Shown: positions 46,979-58,098 of the stretch, in pieces
Layout of the letters: the number at the start of each line of letters is the position of its first letter
Position numbering within the stretch: the stretch's first letter is position 1
DNA from: Geosiphon pyriformis
Lineage: Eukaryota > Glomeromycota > Glomeromycetes > Archaeosporales > Geosiphonaceae
Direction: 5' to 3'
Length of the DNA stretch: 64,000 nucleotides
NCBI GenBank assembly: GCA_016748015.1
Contig: JAAOMT010000261.1
Location: 157,592-221,591 of the forward strand
The notes under the pieces: generated by a model
Database searches by the model: none
Told to the model about the DNA's origin: nothing
What the model saw: only the letters and a program-made list of their open reading frames with translations
Program-made: the position numbers and the translations under genes

Positions 46979-48631
46979 TTAAAGTACCATGCTTTGCTGA
47001 TATCTGAGTTGCTGGTATTGGTTCCCTTGATTTTGGTCCATTATCTTCTTTCTGCAATCATGAACAATATGTTCAGGTTTCTGGCAGTAGTAACAGTTGT
47101 GGAGATCAGATCTCCAAGGTTGTTGCTGTTGCTGATAGTTCTGTTGCTGTGGGTATCTGCTGTTGTTGTTATTTTCTCTCTGTTGTAGTAGTTGATAAGT
47201 TTCTGTGCTTCCAGCTAAGAATCTCTCAATTTTTTGAGTTAATTTTTTACTTAATTGGGTTATTTTTGTGTCAATGTCAGAGGTTCTATTGATGGCTAAA
47301 TTAACGGCTTGAGTATGGTTTACTTCTTGCTCGGCTGACTCAAAATCACAAGTGAAAATGACTGCTTCTTGTAGATTTGCCAGATGGCAAGGTTGTATGG
47401 ATCTTAGAAAGCTGCTTCTTAGTCCTTTGATGAATTGATTAAGGACTTGCATGGTGGTATAATAATTTTGCTTGATGGCTAGGATTTGTTGAAAAACCTG
47501 ATTGAATCTTCCAAAATAAGTAGTTGCTGCTTTATGGTCGTTTTGTTTTATTATACTGAATTGATTTTGCAATCAGATGAATGTATTAGGGTCACAGAAG
47601 TATTGCAGAAATGTGAGTTTAAACTCTGTAAAAGAGGTAGGCTTCTCTGCAAGGCTCTGGTACCACGAATTAGCAGTTTCAGTCAGAAAAAACAGCAGTG
47701 TCTGAATTGTGTGATTGTCGTTTCAACCATTAGTAGTAATTGCTTTTTCGGTGTCCACAATCCAAGAATATGCATTATCTTCTTTACTAGAGAATTTTTC
47801 CAATTTAGCAATATCCTGGTAAGCTATGATCCAGTTAATGAATAGGATATTACTAGTTATGATTAAGGGGATTGGTGTCCGTGTATTTGAGTGTTCTCCA
47901 GATGCTAATGCTGGTTGTTTTCCTTTGTTGCTTGAACCAATAGGTTGTAGGATAGCTGTTTCTTCCATCAAGGGAAATGCTGATTCTGTTGGGTTTTGTG
48001 CTGGTGGCTGTTCCCAAGTTGACGTGTTTCCTTCTGATTGACTGGCTGTTGGGGTAAGATTTTCAAACAGTGATCCGTATTCTCCTAGTGATTTGTTCTA
48101 ACTTTGTTAATTTCAAGGATATGAGTTTTCAGAAGTTTGTGGTGTTTCCAACTGGGTTTCCAGGGGTGGGTTGAATACAATTCTACTTTGAGGTGTCTGA
48201 TGGTATGATAAAATTGTTGGGAAGAGAATCCTTGGTTTTTTGTTGACCATAGATTTGTCTTGGGCAGTTGTGGGATTATTGGATTTGTACTCGTATTCCT
48301 CCAAATCAGATTCTATTGGTTGTTGTACTTGAGAGAATTGTTTTGTCAAGTAGTGTTTAATGTCCATATCAATTATGCATAGGATTTCAGTAATTGCTTG
48401 AGTATTAGTAATTATTGAGTACCTTAGTAAGCTTTGATGAATTTGTTTTTTAAGTCTTTCTGTATTAGTTGCCCAGCCTAACAAGCAGTTGATTTTTGTG
48501 TTGATATAGTTGCAAAAATCACTTTCTGCAATGGTGGTTTCTGCTGGTATTCTTAGATCTTTTTGAAAGTATTGAAATAGTGCTCTTCCATATGAGGAGT
48601 GGTTCTTTCCTATTGTTTCAATAGTCACCAC
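46979..48631 (-). pseudogene. E6 gag with CCHC knuckle
   Basis: The frame opens at GTG (complement of 48629-48631), context ACAAAAGTGG. N-terminal piece 48113-48631 contains YGRALFQYFQKDLRIPA. The middle (47723-47971) includes AYQDIAKLEKFSSKEDNAYS. The core and knuckle piece (46979-47572) contains YFGRFNQVFQQILAI, LRSIQPCHLANLQEAV, a Gln-rich stretch and CYYCQKPEHIVHDC with all four ligands. Frameshifts separate the pieces. Confidence 0.82.
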
Positions 48632-48672
48632 TTTTGTGTATCTCTGAGATGTTCTGTTTCTGTAGATTTATA

Positions 48673-48690
48673 ACCTCACACAGAGCACCA
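48673..48690 (-). promoter_or_regulatory. Primer-binding site of E6
   Basis: The complement reads TGGTGCTCTGTGTGAGGT, two nucleotides inside the 5' LTR boundary. It matches the primer-binding sites of the other elements with one or two changes. Confidence 0.72.
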
Positions 48691-48692
48691 AA

Positions 48693-49736
48693 TATTATGG
48701 GTAAACTTGGTAGATATGAGAAATAATAATGTTTGGTGCTCTTAATTATTGATGATACATCTTCTGTGTAATTCTGTTGGCTTAGTCTTGATTATCAGTC
48801 TCTAAAAGTCTATTCCTGAATGTGAATTTACCTGTTGAGTTCTTTTGTTATAAGACACAGAGTTTGTCTTTCATTGATTACAACATTTTCCATAAATGTG
48901 AGTAGTCGTTAGGGTCTGGTGTTGTCTTTTCGCCCTTCTGGTAAGCTGACAAGATAATATTAATATCTAAAACTTAGAAAGAGCTTTTTTCTTTTACCAG
49001 GCTATCACGAAGTCTATTCCCAGATAGTCAATTTTACTATGTTGCCACTCTACAAAAAAATAAGAAAGAAAAAGAAAAAGAAAAGAAAAGAAAAGAAAAG
49101 AAAGAAAAGATAATTTAGTATCATCAATCACTGTGATCAAGAGTGATTGGTCCAAATTGTTGATCATTCAAGGCAGTTATGCTAAGAGCATTTGTCCTAG
49201 AACAAAAATATGAGACAAGAGTTAATTCATGTAAATTCCACAAAGTTTGAGAACATAAATTTGTGACTCTGATTTCTTTAATAATTGGTTTATTTCAAAA
49301 GATGAAATAGGGAGGATAATAAATGATAAAGGGGTATGGATATTTGATTCTTGTCTAGAGATTCATATCTATCTGTCTGTCTGTCTTTTCTAACTTCTAC
49401 AACTACTTGCTTTTATACATTCTTTTGGTTTTACAAGATTGCTTTCAATTGTTTCACTATCACTAGCTATTGCTTTGTTATTTCTGTTATTGCTTCATTT
49501 TTCTATATTATCACTAGTTATCCTATGTTATAACACATTATCTGACATTATTACATGTTATTCTGTGTTATCTTGCATTATAACACGTTATCCTACATTA
49601 TTACATGCTATTCTGTGTTATCCTACATTATAACATATTATCTTATATTATAATGCATTATCTAATGTTATTGCACTATTTTGTGTTATGTCACATTTTT
49701 TTATAACTTTGGATTGGTTTTTCTACTCAGGTAACA
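48693..49736 (-). repeat. 5' LTR of E6 (1044 bp)
   Basis: On the minus strand it begins TGTTACCTGAGTAGA and ends CATAATA. U3 short repeats lie at 49510-49690. The AAAAGAAAAG-rich stretch at 49055-49110 is the T-rich tract of the other strand. Hairpin B is at 49125-49149. Confidence 0.9.
49125..49149 (-). promoter_or_regulatory. LTR hairpin B (covarying arms) in E6
   Basis: In the transcribed strand: CAATCACT, loop CTTGATCAC, AGTGATTG, eight perfect pairs. It is the third arm variant after CAATAGCT/AGCTATTG (E2) and CAATTGCT/AGCAATTG (E4), while the loop hardly changes. Confidence 0.65.
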
Positions 49737-49740
49737 CTGT

Positions 49741-50476
49741 TAGTCTCTGGGAAATAACTGATTTTGAGAAAGAGAAAAGCAGTGATCAAGAAATTAATAA
49801 ACAAAATCCAATTCCAGAAAACCCAGAAATTCAAGCTTTAATCATTTCAACTTAGCAAAAACAGAATAATCTAAACCCTGCTCTTATTGTTCTCCAAAAC
49901 TTATCTCCAGTAATTAAGATCAACTCATTATCTATTCTACCAATTGTCAAACAACAACAGCAGTAGCCACAACTACCACCTTAGCAACAACTATAACAGC
50001 AACCTCAACCTCAACCACAACAACAACTACTGTTAGCACCAATAGCATACACACCCATTACCAAAATTAAGAAATTTACTGGTAAGAAGAACAACACCCA
50101 AGTATGGTTCAATGATGTAGAAAAAGCCATCATAGCTAATAGATAGAATAATGACAAAGCCCTTTAAGTGATCCCTTATTTTCTCCAAAATACTACTGAT
50201 TCATGATACCAGAGTTTAACTGCCAAACCACAAACTTTCCAAGAATTCAAACTGGAATTTGTGAGATATTTCAGTAACAATAATAGCATTAACCACTTGG
50301 CAAATACCTTTACTACCATCAAGCAAAGAGAAAGTAAAACAGTCACTACATACTTAGAATGCTTCTATAAAAATCTGCACCAAATTTAAGCCATCAATGC
50401 TAACTATTTTACAGTGGTCCAGATCCTGAATCAGTTTATCCATAGACTATGCAGTAGTATTTTTTAACACATACAT
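49741..50476 (+). pseudogene. E3 gag, segment 3 (core)
   Basis: It resumes after E6 with SLWEITDFEKEKSS, matching SLWEVMESEKKEN of E2. A Gln-rich stretch (about 49940-50030) follows, then the gag core: KFTGKKNNTQVWFNDVEKAI, FVRYFSNNNSINHLANTF, YLECFYKNLHQI. Stops at former Gln and Trp positions. Cut at 50476 by solo LTR E9. Confidence 0.78.
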
Positions 50477-51235
50477 TGTTACTTATAGAATATAAGAATT
50501 AAATATTAGTATATAAATTAGCCAATCAGAATAAAATGTAGTAAAAGTGGAATTTCAGGATTCCTTTCAGAGAAATTGCAGGATTCCAGGAATTTCAGGA
50601 TTCTTATACAAGAAATTGCAGGATTTCAGAATTCCAGAATTTCTTTCAAAGAAATTGCAGAATTTCAAGAATTCCAGAATTCCTGGCTAGAAAATTAAAG
50701 AATTCAAGAAATCTCATACAATAAAATTTATGTATATATAGCAGTAGTATCAGAAGCTAGAAAATTAATCAAGAAGATTCAAAATTAGTAAGACTCTTAG
50801 AGTTAATTAAACTTACAGGTCATAATTATTAAATACTTCTTCTTTTAAAAATAATTGTTATTAACCAAAATGAAATTATATCAATAAAATATCTCTTCAA
50901 TTCTTCAAATCCATGTTATTGTTATTTTTTGAGAATCTACTCACTTTTTTATTTATCAACACTTCATGTTAATAAAATTCAACACTTAAGTATACTAGAA
51001 CAATAGCTCTTGATTATGGCTATTGATAGGATACTAACATTTATTGTCTTAACTTATTTTTTTATTTTCTTTTATTTTCTTTTGTTATTTTTTTTTGTTT
51101 TATTAATTGATTAAGGATTAAAAAGCATTGAGTTATTAACATTAAAGATAGTCTGATAAAAGACCCCAAAGAAAGGATATAGTATTGAGAATTTAAGGAT
51201 AGCTTACCAAAAGGGCATCTCTGCCAAATTACTGG

Positions 51236-52230
51236 TGTTACTGGAGGTTTTTGGTCTCTTTTCTTGAATGTTGTTAATGTTAATTTGCTGTGAATTCACA
51301 TTTCCAGGAAGTAGTTGGACCTCCAGTAACTGAATTTATCTTTAAATTATTTCCTATAATTTGAACTGCTGGGCTTATGTGTGAAATGGCCAATTCTGTG
51401 CCAGTTACTTTGTATAGTTATGTTGTAGTAAACATTAACTCTTTCTCAGAAATTGCTCATCTGAAAGCTTACTAAAAATGTGTAGTTACTTTGCTGTAAA
51501 AGTCAACTCTTCTATAGAAATCTCGTCTGTAGGCTACCTTAATAATTGTAATAAGAAAATAAAAGAAAAATAAAAGAAATGTAAAAGAAATAGAATTCTG
51601 TCAAGGAAAACGTTTTCTATTCAGGCCTGGAGTCACTAACAGTTTACTGAAATTGGTAGCTAATCAATTTCAAAACATTAGTTGGGTTTTTGGAGATTTT
51701 TCAAGTGCAATATTTAAAGAAATTGGTTTTTTTGAATTATTTGATATTTTATTTCTTTTTGTATATGTAGGAATGGTTCTAAGTAATAAATCTAAAGTAA
51801 GATACATTTTCTTGAAGAGAAAAGCTCTTCTTTTATACAACTTGTTGTAGTACTAGTCTATGAACTTGCACTTTTTCTCTTTGCTCAACTTTCGGCAAAC
51901 TAAAGATACATTTTGATGAACTACAAGTTATTTCACTGAACTATTAATTAATTTGGGTGAACTATTCATAATTTCGGTGAATTTTTTATAAATTTCGGCG
52001 AATTTCTGTAAATTTCGGCGAATTTTAGAATGTTACAAAGTTCAGAGTATTGTGTAATTTAATCATCCTACTTTCTGTTATACTAATTAGATTATTTTAA
52101 TTGAATTGTAATATGTGATAATTGATTAAATAATAAATGATAATTTGAAATAATATTAATATACTAATTAATTATAGGAATTATAAAAGTTATTTCATGC
52201 TAATTAATAGCTAAAATTCTACTGGTAACA
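51236..52230 (-). mobile_element. E8: solo LTR of the G family (995 bp)
   Basis: It begins TGTTACTGGAGG and ends CTACTGGTAACA on the plus strand, the same layout as the LTRs of minus-strand G1 and G3, so it is oriented minus. An exact 4-bp duplication CTGG flanks it (51232-51235, 52231-52234). The 65-codon frame at 51653-51850 is inside the LTR and not a gene. Confidence 0.9.
51893..52030 (-). repeat. U3 repeat array with TTCGGCGAA palindromes
   Basis: Six to seven degenerate units of about 18-22 bp occur, each with a variant of the palindrome TTCGGCGAA (TTCGGTGAA, TTCGGCAAA, TTTGATGAA). The last copies, near 51995 and 52015, are perfect. The array lies upstream of the minus-strand TATA-like TATAAAAG near 51833. 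The array also occurs, more decayed, in G1 (8765-8845) and G3 (58785-58865). It could be a set of activator binding sites. Confidence 0.6.
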
Positions 52231-52440
52231 CTGGCCACCACACTGAGAAAGAAATTCAACAGAATTGTGATTCTAGAAGGCTACTGAGACATTATTGAAT
52301 CTCTGTCTATTATACAAAGAACTCAACTAAAACCTTCAGATAACCAAAATCTTCAGAAACCAACATTATTAAATCAATTGAACACCAAGTTATGGATTTG
52401 TTATTTGCTTTAAAACTCCAAATAATTACTTGTAACAATG

Positions 52441-53000
52441 TCCATTACATCTAGCTAATCTTCAAGCCATTGTCACTCATGTCAAAGACTTTGAATTAGC
52501 CAAACTTAAAGCCAGTCATGCCCAAGCTGTTAATCTAGTAATGAATGGATCATTTGAATTGGATTTTAAGTTGAAACAATTCAGTAATTCCATTAATCAA
52601 AAATTAGAGGGATACTTAGCTAGTAATTAGACAATTTATCAACCTTCACAACAATGCAATAATCAAGAAAATGCGAATTATTTCCAAAATTAGCTGCATT
52701 TATTACTATTGACCAATTAGCAATGGCAATAGGAGACATGTGTTTGCCACTATTGTGGTAAACAAGGACATTTGAGAATTGATTGCAGGTTAAGAATAGA
52801 TAATCAATGATTGGAAAATCAATATCAAAACCCTAATTACCAGTTTCAAACTCCAAGATATCAACCCAACTTAGAACTATATCAACCAAATTACCAGTCA
52901 GTGACACAGCTGCCAATTTATTAACCACTCATTTATCAAACTCTGGCACCAGTTATTTATCAACTGCAGCCACAAATAATATATCAATCTCAACAAATCC
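52441..53000 (+). pseudogene. E3 gag, segment 4 (C-terminus, CCHC)
   Basis: It resumes the gag core after E9 (HLANLQAIVTHVKDFELAKL) and reaches the zinc knuckle CHYCGKQGHLRIDC near 52744-52788, with all ligands present. A Gln/Tyr/Pro-rich tail follows. Several stops. Confidence 0.78.
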
Positions 53001-53026
53001 CAACACTGTCACCAAATTCAGCTCAG

Positions 53027-53690
53027 ATGACATCAGAAAATCTCAGATCTAGAGTTACTCAAAACTGGAGATTGGTGATAGTTGTCTACCAACTGATTCC
53101 TAGCTCAGCAAATCAGCCATTAGAATTATGCCAATGGAATTCAGAAACTGAATACACCCAAAATTCGAATTCCCAATACTATTTAAGTTTCTTAGTTACT
53201 CCAGAAAATGCTTCACCCCACAACCAAAAAACCAACCAAAAGCAGTTACTTACCAGCAATATTCTATCTATAACCAGCACCAAAGATGAAACTCTTGTCA
53301 CCATATTTTCTTTTGAATTCGAAGAAACTGCCTTAGTTCTATTATTTAGTAGAGCTATCTTTGACAACAGACCCATTACTGCAATATATACTGATGTCAA
53401 AGTTAATGGCCATTTCATCAAACTGATCTTAGACAGTGGATTAGCTGGCAGCATAATTACCTGACAACTCATGGACCAATTAGGTCACCGAGTTGATCAC
53501 ACTACCAGTGCTAAAATAATTACAATTAATAGAGCCACCAAAACTCCAATTAATAAAATTGATGACTTTCCATTTGAAATTAACAGTATTATTGCCTCCA
53601 TCAAAGTTTTGGTAATAGAAGCAACACAATACCAAACACTAGTTGGTAACAATTGGTTGTCCAAAACCAATACAGTGCTTGATTGAACCA
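53027..53690 (+). pseudogene. E3 protease
   Basis: Two adjoining open pieces (53027-53464 and 53471-53686) are in the same frame, separated by a TGA at 53462. The active-site motif is intact: LILDSGLAGSIIT (about 53427-53463). The flap/core region reads INKIDDFPFEINSIIASIKV and GNNWLSKTNTVLD. This is the best-preserved protease of the dUTPase-bearing family in the window. Confidence 0.82.
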
Positions 53691-54109
53691 CACAAAAGCT
53701 CCAACTCAGTCAGAATGGTTAGCACACACATGTACCAGCCATATACAGCCACTTTCAGACAAACATGACAACAACACCACTCATAAAATTCAAAAAAAAA
53801 AAGAAAAACCTATCTGAAAAGTCTCTTAAGTCTTGTGGGCCAATGATAAGCACAACAAACTACTGTCTATATCCTTATGAGATGACAAAGGAAAAAAAAA
53901 ACAAAAAGAGAAACTTACCTGGAATGACAATCAAGAATTATGAATTGACAATAATCAAAATAAGCTGACACCAATTTGGAAAGGGAAAAAAACCAAAAAA
54001 GAAAAAAAAAAAGAAAAAAAAGAAGAGCCAGCACCAGCAACCACTACAACTTATACCCCATATACTTATACTTTACCACAACCATCTAACTATTACTGAC
54101 TGAAACTGG

Positions 54110-54720
54110 TGTGCATTGATTATAACAAGAAATTGTTATTAATGAGTGTATACTATGGCGACAATAAAGAATACCCAATGGCAACAAAATTTTATTGTCA
54201 TTTTTGTATTTTCAAACAGTTTGAATGACTCAAAAGACAAAAAAAATGAGATAACAAATTTTGTTTTGTCTGTGAAACCATTTTGCCTAATAAAGAAATG
54301 TGGAATGACATTCCTGGACATAGAAAAATGTGCCAATATACTATCCTAATAAATGATTGAGTACAAAAAAAAATTCCAATTAACAATGCATAGAAAAGAG
54401 CATTGTAATAATTAGAAAGATATCCTTATAATGAACATAAAATCTGGAAAATAGTAAGTGCAAAAGTAAAAGATACCATTTCCAGTAAACTACTAGAAAG
54501 TAAAAACAACTCATTATCCCTTTCTGAACCTGAATATGTCCCAACTTTTGATGTCTTTGGCAACATTAAGGATGATCCTGAAGAATTTTACAAGCACTAT
54601 TAATGCCTGGCACTAACAAGAAAAGAACAAGAACAGTGTTTGAAAAAAATAAACACCTAATTATGTGAACACTATTTGATTTCATGTGACTTTCAATATT
54701 GTAATAAGTGTGATTTCATC
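54110..54720 (+). pseudogene. Cys-rich (zinc-ribbon-like) module, E3
   Basis: Read across the frame: YCHFC near 54198, FCFVCETILPNKEMWNDIPG near 54255-54320, then DVFGNIKDDPEEFYKHY and YCNKCDFIYNLLP near 54697. The spacers DVFGNIKDDP and YCNKC are nearly identical to E4. Stops interrupt it. The frames at 54146-54349 and 54676-54963 are partial readings. Confidence 0.55.
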
Positions 54721-54979
54721 TATAATCTATTACCATGCATAATCTACACAATTCCAGAGGAAGAAGAACTAATTAGCAGCTGTGTATTGGACTCAGAATT
54801 ACCATTCAATTCTGATTCAAACTTCAACAATAATGACAACAAAAATAATGATTCCAGTTCTATTCAAAACAACAATAAAAATAACAGCAATTTAAACTTC
54901 GATTCAAATCCAAAACAATATATTGCACTTCTTGATCTTACCAAAAAGCAAGAACTTAAATAGTTCAGCAATAATAATG

Positions 54980-55400
54980 AAGGTATCATGCCAAAATACA
55001 CATATAATACTGATACAGAATTTGATCTGAGATATCTGAGAAAAGATGCCATTAAATTAAAACCATATTCACACACCTGCATTAATCTGAAAATAGCATT
55101 GAAGATTTCAGCAACAACAATGGTTCAATTAGCATCTAAGAATAATTTAGTGAAAAAAAAATTATCATCAGAGAAAGAATAATTGACATATAATATGTGA
55201 GAAATATCATTACAATGCTATAGAATGACTTAGAAAAGACCTATATCATAAAACCAAATGAAAAGATAGCATAGACAATATTTCTGTTTCTGATTAAAAT
55301 AACTCAATTAGTATTAGTGAGAAACAGAGAAGAATTAGGGATTACAGTTAGAGAAGTACAAAGATTCAGATCCATGGGTAGAATAAACATACCAATTAAT
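54980..55400 (+). pseudogene. dUTPase domain of E3 pol, decayed
   Basis: Motif I is TEFDLRY (from DAGYDLRY), II VQLASKNNLVKKK, III RIIDI with a stop before YVRNIITML, IV EKIA, V VQRFRSMGR. An Asn/Ser-rich linker (54780-54920) precedes it. It is recognisable by order and spacing relative to G3 and E4. The C-terminal tail (55542-55772; IELTNLYIPVKSPKHIKIPI) is shared with E4 and E6 and leads into RT. Confidence 0.68.
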
Positions 55401-55799
55401 ATAATAGAAGAAAAAGTTATTGACAAGAGAGAAATTATCTTTAATTGTTAATCAATTTCCATTCCACCATATAACCAGTACATATTAGTCATAAAAAGGT
55501 GAGTAAAAGATCAAGCTCAGATTTTTGAAACAGAAACTACTATGTATAAATCAGGAAAAATTGAACTTACCAATCTTTACATACCAGTCAAAAGCCCAAA
55601 ACATATTAAAATCCCCATCTACAATACAATAGAAGATGTTATAAAGATACCAAAAGAAACTACCATCAGATATTTAAGCACTAAAGTTGAAAAACAACCA
55701 CCAAACACTATTCCAGACTTTCTACAACTATGTAAATATGTGGATATTACATCACAAACAATATACAGATGAAAAGAATATTATCTGCTTTAACCAAAA

Positions 55800-56570
55800 C
55801 AATTAGAACAGATAAACTTGGGAAATTTAGATTCACTACAACATATGCAACTTAAAATATTACTGAAAAATTTCAACAACATCTTTGTCAGTAAGAACAA
55901 ATTTGACAAAACAGACATTATCCAACATCAGATAAAAACTAAAGATGCAATGCCAATTAAGCAAAGAGCATACCGAGTACCACCAGCCAGTCATAAAATC
56001 ATCTGACAAAAAATCAATCAAATGCTAAACAATAGGCTAATTTAGCCATCAATGAGTTCATGGTTCTCAACTTTAGACTTAGACAATGGGTACTGGCAAG
56101 TAGCCATGAAACCAAAAGATAAAAAGAAAATGGCTTTTACAATCCAAAAAAGAAATTTTGAGTTTGAAGTAATGCCATTTGGCTTGATGAATATTCTAGC
56201 AATATTTCAACAGCTTATGGAAATTGTCTATATCAAATTGCTATGAAAATTTATAGTTATATATCTAAATAACATTAATGTGTTCTCCAAAACATTTGAT
56301 GATTATTTGCACCATCTTTAACAAGTATTTGAAAGACTAAGAAGAACCAAATTAAAATTAAATAGAAACAAGTGTTTCTTTGAGAAAACTGAACTCAAGT
56401 TTTTGGGGCATGTTGTGAACAAAGATGGTATCAAAACAAATCCAAATAAGATTGAGATTATTAAAAACTTTCTAGTGCCAAATAATCTCATAGAATTAAA
56501 AGCATTCTTGGGATTTGCTGAATACTATTGCTCTTTATCAAAAACTTTTCTAAAATAGCTCAACCACTAC
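55800..56570 (+). pseudogene. E3 reverse transcriptase, decayed
   Basis: Visible blocks: VFVSKNKFDKTDIIQHQIKT, STLDLDNGYWQVAMKPKDKK, FEFEVMPFGLMN and LKFLGHVVNKDGI. The catalytic box reads YLNN near 56264; both Asp are Asn. The segment equivalent to the SSPVVLVxKK block is deleted between 56040 and 56055. Confidence 0.8.
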
Positions 56571-56599
56571 ACCAACTCCAAACAAAGAACACCAAATAC

Positions 56600-57060
56600 A
56601 ATAAACTGAAACCCAACAAAAAGTCTTTAACATACTAAAAAGAAAATTAATTCAAGCCCCAGTATTAATTTATCCAATTCACAGCAAATTATTCATTATT
56701 ACTACTGATGCATCTGGTCAAGCATTAAAAGCTGTACTATCTCAAAAAAGACCAGATGGACAAGAACACCCAGTAGCTATGCCAGTAGAAACTTAAGTCC
56801 AGCTGAAAAAAACTATGGAATTCCAGCATTAAAACATTTAGCAATCTATTGGGCAGTCATAAAATAGAAAAAATACTTAAATCAAAAGTTTGACATGTAC
56901 ACTAATCATAAAAAACTGATTTCAATTCAGAAACAAAAATTTGGAGATGATTACCATGCTAGATAGAAAATAGAACTTTTACTATTTAATTATATAGTAC
57001 ATTACAAAAAAGAAAAAAAAAATGAAAATGCCAACAGCTTGTTATAAATGAAACAAATCT
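56600..57060 (+). pseudogene. E3 RNase H, decayed
   Basis: FIITTDASGQALKAVLSQ keeps the first catalytic Asp. HPVAMPVET is a shifted remnant of the AYASR segment, followed by a Glu-containing IPALKHLAIYWAV region. YTNHKKLIS has Asn for the third Asp. Several stops and shifts. Confidence 0.72.
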
Positions 57061-57279
57061 AAAAATATTTCAACCCCAAAAAATATAACAAAAAATAAAT
57101 ATACAAAAATATCAACAATTCTAACACTATATTAATACCCAGCAGTTTAAGGAAAAATTATCTCCAAAAAAACAAAGTCATATCAAACAACAATCCAAAT
57201 ACTTTATTACTTACTAAAATATACTTTATCAGAAAAACAGAAAGAATCCAGATCAACCATCCAGAGTAATTACAGAACC

Positions 57280-58098
57280 AAAGAAAGAAACAATATTATT
57301 TAAAATGCATTCAAACCCAACAGCAAGACATTTTTATAAAAAAGCAATCATAAAAAGAACCAAAAAAAGATACTATTGGCCATCCATATATCTAGACATT
57401 ATCTAATACATTCAAAATTGTGATGCTTGTCAGAAAAGAGGAGGAACAAGATCTGGTAAACCATTAAGACCAATCAAAGTAGGACAACTATTTGATTACA
57501 TGAGAATTGACTTAGTCAAACTATTAATCATAACCAGCAGAGACAACAGATACATTGCAGTAGTCATGGATTATTTTACTAAATGGCCAGAAGCAAAAGC
57601 CATTTAAAGAACAAATATAGAATCCATTGCCGAATTCATTTATCAAGATTTGATTTGTCAACACAGATGTTTAAAAGAATTACTATCTGACCAAGGAACT
57701 CACTTTGTGAATAAAACATTAGCAGAATTAAGTTAAAAATTTGAAATAAAAAGACCATTATTATTACCATATCATCTACAAACCAACAAATTAGTCGAAA
57801 AATTTAATAGAATATTGTGTAAAGCAATTGCCAAAATCAGCCAAAAAAATTAAGATGAATAGAATTTGTTTATATCATCAGTATTATTTACTTATTAGAC
57901 AATAAAACAAAACACTACACAAGCAACACTATTTGAATTAGTATATGATAAAACAGCAATATTACTAGTTGAGATAAAAGTCAACACATATCTAACAGAA
58001 CCAATAACCAAAGACAATCTGCAAGAAATGTTGTTGAGAAAAATATATGACTTAATGGAAACATTAGAAAACCAATGGCAAAAAGCAGCTGATAACAT
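57280..58098 (+). pseudogene. E3 integrase, truncated by G3
   Basis: HHCC: MHSNPTARHFY and CDACQ. DDE: RIDLVKLL, LLSDQGTHF and NKLVEKFNRI. Continues to the ENQWQKAADNI segment, then is cut by the LTR of G3 at 58099. Stops at former Trp or Gln codons. Confidence 0.82.

Larger units (their letters stand above)
32008..49736 (-). mobile_element. E6: autonomous-type Ty3/gypsy element nested in E3, split by E7
   Basis: Minus-strand element of the E4 family. LTRs are at 48693-49736 (5') and 32008-33042 (3'). Target bases are CCAT (32004-32007) and CTGT (49737-49740), explained if the original was CCGT and its CpG decayed differently in each copy. Order from 5': primer-binding site, gag, protease, Cys-rich module, dUTPase, RT, RNase H, integrase, [E7], extra ORF, polypurine tract. 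Removing E7 restores GAYKLQLED at the integrase end. It is better preserved than E4, with YLDD intact, but still has stops. Confidence 0.9.
50477..52436 (+). mobile_element. E9: solo LTR (E2/E3 family) in E3 gag, itself split by E8
   Basis: LTR halves are 50477-51235 and 52231-52436 (about 960 bp together), beginning TGTTACTTATAG and ending TTGTAACA. The flanks are ACAT (50473-50476) and ATGT (52437-52440), both derivable from ACGT by CpG decay. With one ACGT the gag frame rejoins as HIRPLHLANLQA. Internal sequence and second LTR are absent, so this is a recombination product. Its central part (50790-50920) resembles the E5 LTR, suggesting a chimeric LTR. Confidence 0.82.
17165..58098 (+). 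mobile_element. E3: Ty3/gypsy element, host of the nested insertions (3' end not in window)
   Basis: E3 is read in four segments: 17165-18357, 31642-32007, 49741-50476 and 52441-58098, separated by E4, E6, solo LTR E9 and, at its right end, G3. Order is LTR, primer-binding site (18028-18045), gag, protease, Cys-rich module, dUTPase, RT, RNase H and integrase. Together the segments make about 8 kb. The gag frame rejoins across the insertions after removal of one copy of each 4-bp duplication. The 3' LTR must lie beyond G3, outside the window. All genes carry stops. Confidence 0.88.
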
